This document shows, piece after piece, positions 1-10,962 of a stretch of DNA of 64,000 bases. A program made the translations under genes and the position numbers. The notes under the pieces were generated by a model. The model worked only from the letters and a program-made list of their open reading frames with translations, did not search any database and was not told the DNA's origin. Every line of letters begins with the position of its first letter. Within the stretch, counting starts at the first letter, position 1. The stretch comes from Lentinus brumalis (Eukaryota; Basidiomycota; Agaricomycetes; Polyporales; Polyporaceae): assembly GCA_001792895.1 (NCBI GenBank), contig MARA01000009.1, positions 1,364,001-1,428,000 on the forward strand, in the 5' to 3' direction.

Positions 1-4
1 CGAC

Positions 5-1101
5 ATGAGCGCGAAAGGTGGCAAACGCGCCCCTCCGTCGGGAAGCCCGGGCCACGGACCGACGAAGCGGTTCACACGGTGAGTCAATCATGCGCGCAAC
101 GTGTGCCTCCTTCTCACTGCAGCTCGGCGTGCCGGACGGGGCATCAGTTTCAAGCGAGAAGAGACGGACGAAGGCACTACGTTGTCGTGGCGATACACCA
201 CGACGCAGCAGGACGACATCGAAGTCGCGAACGCCCTCAGTGCCGCGCGAAGCGACGACGTGAAGTCCGAGGTGAGCGACAACGACAATGTCGCCCGGGA
301 GCCGGGGCAGGGGCCGGTGACGGGTGGGGATGTGGGTGACGACAACGTCGGTGGATGGGTGCCACCCAGCGCCGTAGCGTGAGTGATTGCAGGCCTTCGT
401 AGACGGTGTGATGGCTGACGCAGAGCGCGATAGCCTGCTGCGCGTGCTGCAAGACTACAAATCTACGCACCCAGACCCGTGGTACGCGATAGCGAAACTG
501 CCTGCGGCAGGGATAGCTTGGGACGTGCGCACGAACGCGCAGTCCATACTGACCATCCAGAGCGTGCCGGTCAAGCTGTTCACCGTCGGGCCCGTGACCG
601 GGCTGTGTTTCTACTCGTCCTTGACAGACGACGCTGCCCGCTCGCGCATCAGCATCAAGTTGATGAGAGACCAAGACCGCGCGGCGCTCGGGGCGATGCA
701 CAACAGAGCTCGGTGGGGCGCTGCGGCCGTTGCGGCACCACCGTTGGAGAAGTTCACGGCGATCGCGGTGCATGACCATGACGAGGTGGGTGTGCGACGT
801 TGCCTCGGGCGTATGCTGTGCGCTGACGGTCGGGCAGGTCTTCACCAACATCTACGACGCAACGTCCTCTTTCCGCGCGCGGGAGGACATGAAGACGATC
901 GACCCGTGGAAACTCCGCGTGGGAGACCTGGTGTTGGTGGAGTCCATCGTCGTAAGGACGCAGCGCGGCGATGGCTGGAGGTTGTCGTATCACACCGACG
1001 GCATATTTCGCTTGGCAGGCGGGCGGAGGTCAGAGAAACCGCGGACGGCACGGTCGAACCCGTTGCACGTGCCTGCTGTAGCGTTTCGGTTGTGGTTGTA
1101 G
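5..1101 (+). CDS. Hypothetical basidiomycete protein, four exons, about 304 aa
   Basis: A consistent spliced model runs 5-78, 148-331, 393-785 and 838-1101; every junction is GT..AG and the frame is kept (intron starts GTGAGT or GTGGGT, ends CAG). It starts at an ATG at position 5 and ends at TAG. The N-terminal quarter is basic, then acidic and low in complexity. The third exon holds a compact part with LLRVLQDYKS and LFTVGPVTGLCFYSSL. The last exon holds the motif DPWKLRVGDLVLVESIVVR, which I have the impression recurs in basidiomycete proteins of unknown function. No catalytic residues are evident. The start lies at the window edge, so an upstream exon cannot be excluded. I do not know its function; proximity to transposons suggests a passenger or repeat-associated family. 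Confidence 0.55.
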
Positions 1102-1389
1102 TAGTGGTGGATGATAGACGAATGCAAGCTTGACTGTCGGACATATGACAACTGGATATAAGGATGAAATGGCATGCTTGAAAGCACCACGTATGCCGCA
1201 CACAAGGTTTTTGCCGCCCGGCGGCGCTTCCCTAGTGGCAGCTAGCTCACGAAACGGTGGAATCGGCATGAGCGTGCGCAGCATCGCGATCATCATCCAA
1301 GTGCGCCTCGCGTGGCTGCCACGTGCGTTTGATGACATGATGTCATTTGTCCTGACGAGCTGCGAGCTGCGGCCTCCTCCTGCCTCTCA

Positions 1390-2350
1390 TGCCTTCCTCC
1401 CACTCTTCCTCCTGCTTCCTCGATCATCTCTGGCCAGTCCATCCGCTACGGATTGACAAGATAATACACTGCGTTGAATTTGTCTGCGCGGCCGACATGG
1501 AAGCCACTCTGGGCACCCCACGACGTGACAACTCGAAGATCTACGGCAAATATCCCAGCTTAGTTGCAGCCTCATGACGCCCTAGGCACACTTCAGTCGC
1601 TGCAGTGGCAACTGGACTCGCCCCAGGAGCCTGGAGACCGTATGCCCTATCTGCATCTCGCGTCCGCGGTGAGTAGTCGTGCACTTTGCCCGTGTTGGCT
1701 CCTCATATGGCTTCGAGCTGTTCTCCTGCCCTGATTGTCATGTCTCTGATCGGTATCCTTGTCCAGAGGCCAGACCACTTTGGACACCGTGACTGCATGC
1801 CAGTTTGTCGAAGGGCGTGGAGCTGCAGACGGAGGTTAGACGTGGCCGAAGTGTCGGGAACTCGCATCCGAGTCGGGCTCGTCGGAATCAAGGTCAGCTC
1901 TCGCGATTCAGTACCATTTCCCAACGATGGGAGACCTCGCATATAGTACCTCACAGATCCCCTTCCTACGGCTCTTCTGCACCATTGCTCGGTCGGGAGA
2001 AGGTCGATGCCTGCGGTTCTTCAACTTGCAAGACTCAAGCGCACCTGGTTTGGATTCGGAACCGATTCTGAGGAGCATGGACGCCTCGATGGCAACTCAA
2101 GGACATCACGATCAGGCAAGTCGTCCGCGTCATTGGCAGCACCTACTCTCTCGCCCCTGCCTGTCGCCGTCATGGCTATTCCATGCTGCCGTCCCTCAAT
2201 ACATCGTCTCCTGCAGGTCCTGGTGCTCAAAGCCCTTCCCCGTCCCCGTTCCCGCTCTCGCTCTCTGCTCGGCATCAGCGCATATAGCTGTCACTGGAGC
2301 GACATCCGTGGTCCTCAACCCTGCCTGTTGAACCGGCTTATCACATAGAA
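1390..2350. repeat. Block R, copy 1: decayed duplicated segment
   Basis: Resembles 19680-20420 by eye. Both share the stretch reading gagcctggaga..gccctat followed by gtgagtagt, the segment around ggccagacc..ccgtgattgtc, and the later segment around gaaggtcg..ctgcgg. Short open stretches on the + strand (for example LVAASM here, GLAASLHPHAALRTLQ in the other copy) suggest a dead protein gene, possibly leucine-rich. No intact reading frame remains. Edges are approximate. Confidence 0.45.
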
Positions 2351-3369
2351 AGTCTTTGCGCGCGTACCCCAGTCCGACGTTGAGAATGGTGTCGAGTAGA
2401 GTTGTGGTAGCTTTCGTTGTCGTCGTTTCGGGCAGTCTGCGCTCGTGGCTGCTGCCTTCGCTGGTGCCGCCGCGTTCAAATCTGGTCCCCTCCCGGAGGG
2501 AGCGCAACTTGGTGCCAAGAACGGAGGACGTCAAGGTCACTCGCATGCACTTGATTATGTCCTGTCCTTACTGAGACCACCGCATATATCCTACAGGCTG
2601 ATCCGTTCACCTTCGCGATGAGCAGGGTGGCGGAGATACGTAAGGCAACGCGAGGGCGGACGTACACCTGGCGGAGACAGAGATACAGCGCGACAATCTG
2701 GCACGGCTGCCCCAGATCTGACAGCTCCTCGACGTCGTCATGACCATCCACTGTGTGAGGTCCGCAGCCGCGAGCGATTCGCAATCGTACACCGACATCA
2801 TGCAGACTGACGACTGACCCTGGTCACGTTCAACTTCGGCTTCGTGCTCGGTTCCAGGATCAGCGTCCAGCTCATTTCCAGCCTCGGGAGGTCTGCGAGT
2901 AGTACTCGTTTAGAAGACACACACGCCGCAAACAAATACGCTGGGCCCGGCGCCGAGATATCCGACTGACCCGTCTCAACCAGCTCTGTAATGAAGGCCC
3001 GCATCCCTCCCCAGTCTTCGACCAGGGCGAATTTCTGCTCAGCGACTGCACGGGGAGCAATGAGAAGCACAGACGCGGACAGAAGCGTGCTCTTCGGCAT
3101 CCACATCTTCGACTGCAGTGCTCGTCACTGTTGCCTGGCGGCGATGCGTACAGACGGCGATGAGGTTCGTCCTCCAACTTGTTTTCTTGATTCTCTCGTC
3201 TCAGTCGTACCCATAGCACACATGCGGACACCCGCGTTAGGCCAATATGACGATGCGAGGGCACCGATGATGACTCATGCGATTGCCACGCTTGCAGCAG
3301 GTTCGGAGCCCGGTTACGATGCTACTTCTTCAAAGTGAGTTATTGTTGGCCAGAGAGCTGACGGCGCAA
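2351..3369. other. No gene I can support
   Basis: Only short overlapping open frames in several phases on both strands, without a convincing start, splice pattern or recognisable motif. Probably remnant DNA between blocks R and U. Confidence 0.4.
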
Positions 3370-5580
3370 GCGAGGCTCATCGCATCTTCGTCAGACTGCG
3401 GACGAGTATCAAGTTCTCGAAACTGCTCGAAGAGCCCAGGGCACGCAGGGAGTATATGGCCTTGACGGTAGAGAGACGACTGGTGAGTCCTCCATGTACC
3501 TATGTCATCTGATGCCCGTTCGGATGTTCTCGCCCAAGGGCTCGTTGGCTGAGATTCGGTTTTATTCCCGCACCGTCTTCCAGGCTCATTCGCGACGGCT
3601 GAGTATGCCTAGCAGGGACGACTACCGCCCTCCGCGATCTCACGCACCCATTCACCTTCCACAGCGACCTCAATGACGTTATACAAGCTGCCTTCGACAA
3701 TGATAGCTTCACTTTGGAGGGCCATGGAGGCAGAGCCAGCCCGACGCACGGACGACCGTATTGCCAAGGTTCCGGGTCACCGACATCGTCGTGCTTTACA
3801 TCCTCAACAGGAAGCAGTTTGCCGTCGTTGGATTGGGGACTGCACCCTTGCCCGCTCGTGCTCGTGCTCGTCCTCTGCATCACACTCAGTGAATCCTCCT
3901 CAAACACTAGTTCGGCGTTCATTGAAGACGTCCCGGCTCGTCCCGCAGCACCGATGCAAGCCCAGGTCCGAGTCCCCGAGACGAAGCTCGTGAACCTTCA
4001 CTCACACCCTCACACTCTCCTGATTCCTCCTCCATCTTGGCTCAGCCAGGATCGGCATGGGTCCCAGTCGGTGCACGGGAGCATGAGTTCGAAGACTCAA
4101 ACCGGGGTCGAAGCCAGGTGAAGTTCCTATGCTTAGAAGACGTAGACACTCGTCGACGTTTTACTCGCTCTGCACACATAAGATCGTCGCATCTGACTGC
4201 AGGGAGCCCAAGTCTGCTCGTTCTCATCTCCCTGGTGGATCTCCTTCTCCGACCATACGCGGTCGGCTGGGACGCACGCGGTGGTGTCTCCTCGTCATTC
4301 TCGCACCCTCTTGGGATCTTGTGCTTGTGCTTCTCCGATCTGCAGGACCACGACGCACGGGACACTCGTAGCTCTGGGATACTTCGGTCACTATTCTCGT
4401 CCGGGCGCAGGTCGATATGGGCTGGCGGGAGGCGCGTGTGTCGTCACGATCATCGAGGTGGCCTTGAACTCTTGCGTGCGGATCTGGGAAGTGACCGCCT
4501 TCTGGAGTGGAGGACTCCGCGGGCAGCGTCTCCGATCCGGTGTTCCTTCTCTGTCTGTTCGCGCCCTCTCCGTCTCGCTCATACGCGCTGACATTTCCGC
4601 CCTGGTGCGGTCACGACCCAACTGCTCTCAAGGCATCCCACATTTGCCGTCTAGTCCGACCTTTTGTCCCCCATTCCTTGCCACTGTATGCGCAGGCGAG
4701 AAGAGCGATGCGGCCCACCCATACATTGTTATACGACGCGACTATATACATGTGGTATCCCTGGGACTGCGCATATGTATCATAGCGCGATGTCTTGTAC
4801 TTCAGGTCGCAATCTTCACTACTTTGCCTCCAGGTCTCTGTCTGCGTGTCTCCGGGTAAGCCGCCGACCAAGACCACTGTCCGGGTCTCCGGAAGAGGTG
4901 CCCCGGATGCGACTCGTGCAGCATCCGAGACAGTTTCCATTCTGGGGCTGAGAAGCAAGGCATACCAGTCCGGCCTCCGGGGGCGAGGGCGACGGTGCGT
5001 GTGGACGAGGGAGAGTTATGCAGCGTGGTGTACGTAGGTGCTGTCAGTGGGTGGACACGATTGACAGCGTGTTGGTGGACGTTTCGCCACAATCGCCGCA
5101 CAACTCGCTGAATATATATGCACATGACGGAGCTTCAAGGATTCGCCGAGGCGCAGCGCCTCCTGCCCATGGTGTCAGACGTCGTAGAACACGCGGTATT
5201 GCGGCGAAGGACAGTCTCCTCGACAGCTACGGCTGATCTATAGGCCGTGTCGGATCCCTGTCACGGTGAGTAAGTGTTCCAGTGTTCGTTAGCTGCCCAT
5301 ATACCGGAATATGTACTCACGATGACCCCGTAACGCCCCACAGGACATGCCGTCAATTAACGTGTCCGGTGGTGTTGGTCTACAGCATAGCACCACCACG
5401 CTGCACGACTTCCCTGCTTGGTTTGACAGATCCCTAGAATTGCGCACCAATGTAGTGCCGCGTGCCTGCCTGCATGCGCTGCGAGCAGTTCCTCTGCACA
5501 TCGCCTTAGCGGGTCCTCTTGCCCTTGTCTACTTTCATTCCCTCCTCGTCGTCTAGGCGTTCTGAAACTCAGCCCCTACC
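3370..5580. repeat. Block U, copy 1: segment upstream of DUF6535 gene, duplicated at 56.5-59.0 kb
   Basis: Collinear similarity to 56500-58992. Matching landmarks: aactgctc(g/a)aaga(g/t)cccaggg (3420 and 56545), ttcaccttccacagcgac (3652 and 56780), ggatcggcatgg/gggtcggcaccgg followed by cacgggagca (4050 and 57235), and the stretch atatacatgtgg(t/g)atccctgggac (4745 and 58280). + strand fragments such as KLLEEPRARREYMALTVERRL and TFHSDLNDVIQAAFDND look like relics of a coding gene. Multiple frame breaks; no intact gene. Confidence 0.6.
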
Positions 5581-6150
5581 ATGTCCGAGGGACCAACGAC
5601 GACCTCCAGTCCTGCCCAAGGAGGTGCGAATCCCGCAACCGCTCTATCGGGCGCAGCGGCTCCGAATGAGGCAGCAGGATACGGTGCCGCTAGTGGACAG
5701 CCGGTGGAAGTACCATCACAGGTCAGGATTCTTGTGTTCAGTGAGTGGGCAGGGCTGACCATGACTTGTCGCATACAGGCACCCAACTATGCCAAAGCCG
5801 AAGAACCCAAATGGAAGACCGCGGAAACTATCAGGGTAAGTGTTATCCGCAGTGCGATGGGTGGCTGCGTGCATGGCTCAACGGCGCATAGGAATACTGG
5901 GATACCAGGAAGACATTTTTTACAGAGAGGCAGCGCGCAGATGCTTGGGAGACGACGGCAACAGTTGTGGAAAAGTACAGTGATGACCTGGTCGACCGCT
6001 GGAACAAGGAGATAGACACGCTGCTGGTCTACGTACGTCACATTGCGCTCATGATGATTCCTGCTGCTGACTGCTGGTCGTGGTGCCAGGCGGGTTTGTT
6101 CTCGGTGATCCAGACCGCATTCAACATCGAGTTGTATACGCGCCTCATTC

Positions 6151-6183
6151 CCAGTGAGAATCGACGCTGTTCTAGTATGTTTA
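6151..6183 (+). repeat. Left terminal inverted repeat of the Tnp2 element
   Basis: Begins CCAGTGAGAATCGACG; pairs with 15504-15536 on the other strand with three mismatches over 33 bp. The next 200 bp hold several ACACAT/ATGTGTT-like short repeats in both orientations, typical of subterminal transposase binding regions. Confidence 0.9.
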
Positions 6184-6411
6184 CATGTGTTTAGATAGTG
6201 GCTTCGAAAAGAACATGAGGAAACACATACGCCACGATCCAAACACACGTTTTGGAACCGTTTAATAAATGAACACATTCCCATTGTGTTCCCCTTTGTT
6301 GTCGTAGGTTCTCATATGTTATCATAGAATGCGATATGTTTTCATTGCGGCGGACAGATCTGCGAACATACAAACACATCCGCGCATATGCGCGACGATA
6401 ACCGCACATTT

Positions 6412-6505
6412 ACCCCGCCCGCCCGCCCGCTCGCCCGCCCGCCCGCCCGCTCGCCCGCCCGCTCGCCCGCCCGCCCGCTCGCCCGCCCGCCCGCTCGCCT
6501 GTCGC
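6412..6505. repeat. (CCCG/CTCG)n tetranucleotide repeat
   Basis: About 90 bp of CCCG units with scattered CTCG variants, just inside the left end of the Tnp2 element. It keeps several frames open on both strands, so the Pro/Ala/Arg-rich and Gly/Arg-rich frames across it are artefacts. Confidence 0.9.
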
Positions 6506-6654
6506 GTCCACCCGTCTCGCGTCGTCCTGCCATTGCGTCGTCGCGAGCTGTGTCGGTGTGTTGCCATGCCGAGGAGTCCGGCCCAAGACCAAGAAGTACT
6601 GGCTGCGTGCACCAGAAGAGAAACCCGGGGAGAAGTTGCTGGATGTCGTCGCAG

Positions 6655-6705
6655 AGACAGAGAGAGAGAGACAGAGAGAGGGAGAGAGGGAGCGAGCAGA
6701 GAGGT
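6655..6705. repeat. (AG)n-rich microsatellite
   Basis: Purine-rich tract of agagac/agagag units followed by gggagagagggagc. No coding meaning seen. Confidence 0.8.
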
Positions 6706-6904
6706 CGCCAGCCAGAGAGATCTGTGCGCGGAGCCGTTCGCGCGTGCGAGTCTACGATCCGGTGCCAAGAAGTCCTGTCGCCGAGGAAGGATCGGAATCT
6801 GTGCAGTAAAGTTAGCAAGTACGCCAATGAGAAGAACAATACATACCTTTTACGTCGAGACGGCGTTTGCTACGTCCAGCATATAAGCCTGGGGCATCTA
6901 TGTC

Positions 6905-9346
6905 AGATGGACTGCACGGACGTGACCCCGGCAAGTACGTACCTTGCGAGCCGGGACAGTCTTCTCCTTGTACCACTTGTCGAACTCGGCCTCGGTCCCT
7001 GTCGGGTTCTTCTCGTACCAGATTCTTGCGCAGGTGGGCCTGCATACGTCTCAGTTAGTCAGGTGAGTGTCTCGTTACGTTGTACGCACTTCGGCTTTGT
7101 CTGGCTGGGTGACGGGGGCCATACGCGCTTGGTCGCAGTCTTCTTGGCGCCGCGCTTCTTCGCAGGTTTGTCTGCAGAGTCCTCGGGATCTTCATTGGGG
7201 TCCACTGGCTTGGGAGCGTTCAGCTCCGCGAGCAAGTCCTCCGTTGGAGGTGCCGAGGGCCCCTGGTCCTTCCACAAGCGGACACTGCAACTCGAACACG
7301 TCAGCTCTAGGAGAATAGGAAGACGGGCAATCATACAGGGGGTTCTTCAGCTTGGGCTTGCGTGTGGTTTGGGGCATGCTCGCAGAGTCCGTTGCGGGCC
7401 CCGGCGCACCGAGTGCTGACTCTGACGACGGAGGGGGGCGCACAGAGACGGTTTCGGGCTCCGGCGCGGGCTCGGGCACGGGCGATGTTGCGGGCGATGT
7501 TGCAGCCTCGGCCATGGGCGATGTCGCGGGTGTGCTGACTGGCGACGTTGCCGCTGGCGTTGTGAACGGTGTTGTGACCGCTAGGGCAGCCACCGCGGGC
7601 TCAGAATCAGCCGCAGGCATGGATGCAGGCACGAGGGGCGTGGATGTGAACACAACCTCGAGCGCGCTCACAGGGATGGGAGCGGGCGCGGAGGAGGGTG
7701 AGGATATAGGCTCGCCGGCCTGGAAACCCAAGACGCTGAATATTTACGTTAGTACCAGTACAGTAGACGAATAAATCACTCACCTGGGTGCGCAGTGTCG
7801 CTTGAGTGCAGGAGGCGCATCATCGACCACATCGTCGCTGCGCGCGTGCTTCTCACGAGTGCTGCGGTCTGCGGACTCGTCGTACATTACAATGTCTTCC
7901 TCCGGGGCAATTTGAAACGGTGCATCCTCCAGTGAGACGTCCTGGGTAGCTACCGCGCCCTGTGCTGATGGCACGGTGTTGTTCCCATGGCAGACTCCGG
8001 TCGTTGCTGGTGCGGCTTTGCATACAATCGTGAGCTTAATCGCTGAGAGATCACCATCACCGAGCTACTCACCTTTGAATTTCCCTTTGTTCTTCTTCTT
8101 CGTCGGCGCCGGCACTGCGGCCTGTCGGGCTTCGGCTGCATCCTCACGCTCGATCTCCGCTTTGCGCGTTCTATACCACTGTGGGTAAGTAAGTATAGCA
8201 AATAGCTCGATCTTCCAGTCGCCGTCGGCCAGCGTGAACTCGGGGTACTTCTGTTTCATGTGCTCGTAGTAGCCGTCTTGTATCGTAGTTGTATTCTTGT
8301 TCTTCCATGTCCGGGGCGCGTTCTTGTTCATCTTGAGGCCGTTCCAGTAGCTGCGGGATGTGCTTCGGAACTGGGAGATGCGGGAGTCACTGACGACGTC
8401 TCCACGGGCGTTGGTGAGGAAGTGGAAGTTGTGGGTCGGCTCCTTCTTGGCCTTGTCCCTGTTCTGGGCGCCGCTGTTATCCAGGTCGAAGTCGTCCTCG
8501 ACTGTGACCTTGTTCTTCTTTGACGGACGGCCTGGCTTCCGCTTCTCGGCACCGAGAATGCTCACCCCGTTACCCGTGTTCCCATGCTCGTAGTCGTCCT
8601 TCTCCCAATGTGGCACCTGTTTGCCCAGCGGTGAGTGACAGGACGCCTGCGAACACGGAGAACATACATTTTTGTAGTTCTTCTGGTGCCTCGGCAACAT
8701 AAGCGGCGCGCCGTTCGGACCGACCTCAGGGAAGATAGAGGTCAGGTCGGCAGGCTCCCCATCTGGGCTCAGGACGGGGCCGCCGCTGCTTGCCATGGTC
8801 GTCGGTACTGGCGCACCGGCCGCTGGACACACGAGAGATCACACTCTCGCACATGTGCTGCGAGGCTAATGACGTACCGGTTTGATACCGGCCGGCAGGT
8901 GCATGTCCCAAAGACGGGGATGCTTGGGCAAACGCATTGCCCAAAACGTCGGGCTGGTTGAACGATCTGCGGGATTTTCAGTGCATATATGCGCCCATCA
9001 CGATCGCCGTGATCAACGCACTGCATTTGCGCGCTATCAAAGACGTCAGTGCAATGCACATGTGCACATGTGCATGCAGAAATTGACTTACTGCATCAAG
9101 GCGAGCTGCTGCTTCATGTTCTCGAGCTCGGTCTGGTTCCGCATGTAGTCCTCAATAGAGCCGAAGCCGGGGGACATGTTCTTCCACAAGCAACTCAGCT
9201 CCAATATAACTTCGCTAAAAGTTGCGACTTACCGGGTGGCTCGCCGAGGAGCTCATGGCAGGCGCGTAGTCGCTAGACGGCCCTGCCATATTCGCGAAGC
9301 CATTTGCTTGGCGAGACGACCCTTGCACAAATTGATTGGGATGCAT
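6905..9346 (-). CDS. Tnp2-element passenger: multi-exon hypothetical protein
   Basis: A minus-strand exon chain can be followed from ATG at 9346. First exon: MHPNQFVQGSSRQANGFANM.. . Second exon, about 9085-9190: coiled-coil-like DYMRNQTELENMKQQLALMQ. Then a short exon with ASPSLGHAPAGRYQ. The main exon (about 8065-8820, with one intron after LPRHQKNYKN) has a basic KRKPGRPSKKNK patch, probably nuclear or DNA-binding, and a conserved-looking block from FHFLTNARGDVVS to FTLADGDWKIELFAILTYPQWY. Downstream exons (about 7780-7990, 7300-7740, 7070-7280, 6960-7030) are Pro/Ser/Thr- and acid-rich and end with RIWYEKNPTGTEAEFDKWYK. Junctions and the 3' end are approximate. Function unknown. It diverges from the plus-strand gene at 9543 over a short shared intergenic region. 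Confidence 0.6.
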
Positions 9347-9542
9347 TTCGAAGGATCTTGTGGTCGCAGAGGTTGAAAGTAGCAGAGATGGTGGTGGGAG
9401 GAGGAAGAGCACGTCGGAGGCACGCGTCGGCGCGTCGCGTCCCAAGAGCGCGTCTGGTCACATGACCGGTGTACTTAGCGTGTTTCGCGACGCGTCTCCG
9501 CCACATCCTCCCGCTTCTCCCAATTCCTCCACTCTCTTGAAC

Positions 9543-10451
9543 ATGTCTGACTGGCTTGGAACGGCGCGCGTTCTGCAGAGACGACTCAATGACCTCGACC
9601 TCCCTGCTCGTCGCCAGAGAATGGTCACCGCCTGCTTAGAACAGTCGAAGACCTTCGCTCACCTCGCTTGCTTCCTGGCCGGTCCACCGCACGACGATAT
9701 CGGAGACTACGACAGGCTGATGGATGAGTTCATCGAGGCTATGCAGAGCTTCCAGGAGACCTACCAGAAGGTGCGGCAGATGAAGGATTCGAGGGACACA
9801 GGCGAGGTCGAGGTCGAGGAGGAGGTCGAGGAGGAGCCCGCGTCCCCATTCTTCCACGCCACGCCGTCGCCCTGTCGCACATCACACTCCAGCCTTGATG
9901 GCACTCAAGGCATGCTCGACTCCTCGGAGGATACCCTCGGAGAGATGGACGAGCTGGAGAGCATGGGCTCGCAGGCCTCGAATAAGCAGTGGGACTTGGT
10001 GGAGGACTCCTACCTGCGCGCGCAGGTCTCTCTTGTTGCAGATCTACAGGACCCCCTCTTCGAGCAGCTGCACAAGCCGCTCGCTGACTCGCTCGTCGCA
10101 CCCCTGCTCGAAGAGCTCACCAGTCCCTTGGAAGAACGCCTTGCAGGACGCCTGCCCGCCCGGCTCGCCACCTGCCCCGAGCTACTTGAGACCATCACAG
10201 CCTCGCTCACGCAGCACACCCCGTTTCTCGACACTCTTGCTGCCCGACTTCATGAGCACACACGGGCTCGCAATGCCTCAAACCGAGTCGGCGAGGGTCC
10301 CCAACCGACGATGCCCGCCTTGCATTCTGCGCATGCCACGGCACCCTCACCAGTTGCCCTGCGCGAGCCCGTCCAGGCAGACAAGCGTCACGCGGCCCCA
10401 ACCACACACAAGACTCCGGCTAAGAAGCTGCGGTTAGACAAGGACGTCTAG
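9543..10451 (+). CDS. Tnp2-element passenger: intronless 302-aa helical protein
   Basis: Single open frame from ATG (context ttgaacATGTCTG) to TAG, intronless, unlike its neighbours. The open frame extends upstream of 9543 but has no earlier ATG that fits. Residues 1-80 are helical (LQRRLNDLDLPARRQRMV). An acidic run VEVEEEVEEEP sits near residue 90. Residues 165-235 hold an imperfect helical repeat built on LxxPLxEQL, PLxDSLVAPLLEEL, PLEERLAGRLPARL. The C-terminus is basic (KTPAKKLRLDKDV), compatible with a nuclear protein. No enzyme motif. It lies between the element's other two genes, head-to-head with 6905-9346 and tail-to-tail with the transposase, so it is an element-encoded accessory protein by position only. 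Confidence 0.7.
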   Translation: MSDWLGTARVLQRRLNDLDLPARRQRMVTACLEQSKTFAHLACFLAGPPHDDIGDYDRLMDEFIEAMQSFQETYQKVRQMKDSRDTGEVEVEEEVEEEPASPFFHATPSPCRTSHSSLDGTQGMLDSSEDTLGEMDELESMGSQASNKQWDLVEDSYLRAQVSLVADLQDPLFEQLHKPLADSLVAPLLEELTSPLEERLAGRLPARLATCPELLETITASLTQHTPFLDTLAARLHEHTRARNASNRVGEGPQPTMPALHSAHATAPSPVALREPVQADKRHAAPTTHKTPAKKLRLDKDV

Positions 10452-10962
10452 CAGGCCCCTGGGCAACATCGCACCTTCTTGCGGCGCGCCCTGGTCTCTC
10501 TCGCGCTCTCTCTTGCTCTGCGACTGTCTCTCGCTCTCGCGATCACTATACGTTGTCTCTTACCTGCACTGCTGCCTGCTGTCGATGCTCGTTTGCCATG
10601 TACTTCCGCTGTAATATAGCTGTAACTCGTCGTCTCTGATGTGTATTATCCTGTACTGTGTGGTGCTATTTGTCGAATTCGAACTTGCACGCGTGTATGA
10701 GATTAATGAACTGCATAGAACTGAACAATATGATGTATTTGAACACATCTGACGCAGGGAGAATGTCGTACAAAGGCTGCATGAGTATTCTCGACAGGCA
10801 TAGTGAGTATCGTACAATAGCGCAAGGCTTCTGGACTGGGAGAGTATTGTACAACGTCATAGAACTTCTCAAGACAATGGTAAAGGTATTGTACAGGGTA
10901 GTGGACTGCTGATGAGGAGAGAGTATCGTACACAGGGCGCGCACATAAAAGCCTAGAGAAAT
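10452..10962. other. Convergent intergenic region with repeated GTATNGTACA motifs
   Basis: Lies between the 3' ends of two genes. Several copies of an AGTAT(T/C)GTACA-like 11-mer occur (near 10807, 10843, 10886, 10923) plus a variant at 10763. CT-rich near 10490-10550. Probably shared 3' regions; the repeated motif has no assigned role. Confidence 0.5.

Noticed and set aside
6388..7419. Long + strand open frame of 343 codons
   Set aside because: It is carried by the GC tetranucleotide repeat and runs antisense to exons with good splice sites and conserved-looking protein on the minus strand.
9336..9542. Longer start for the + strand passenger gene
   Set aside because: The upstream open part has no ATG in frame and overlaps the start of the divergent gene.
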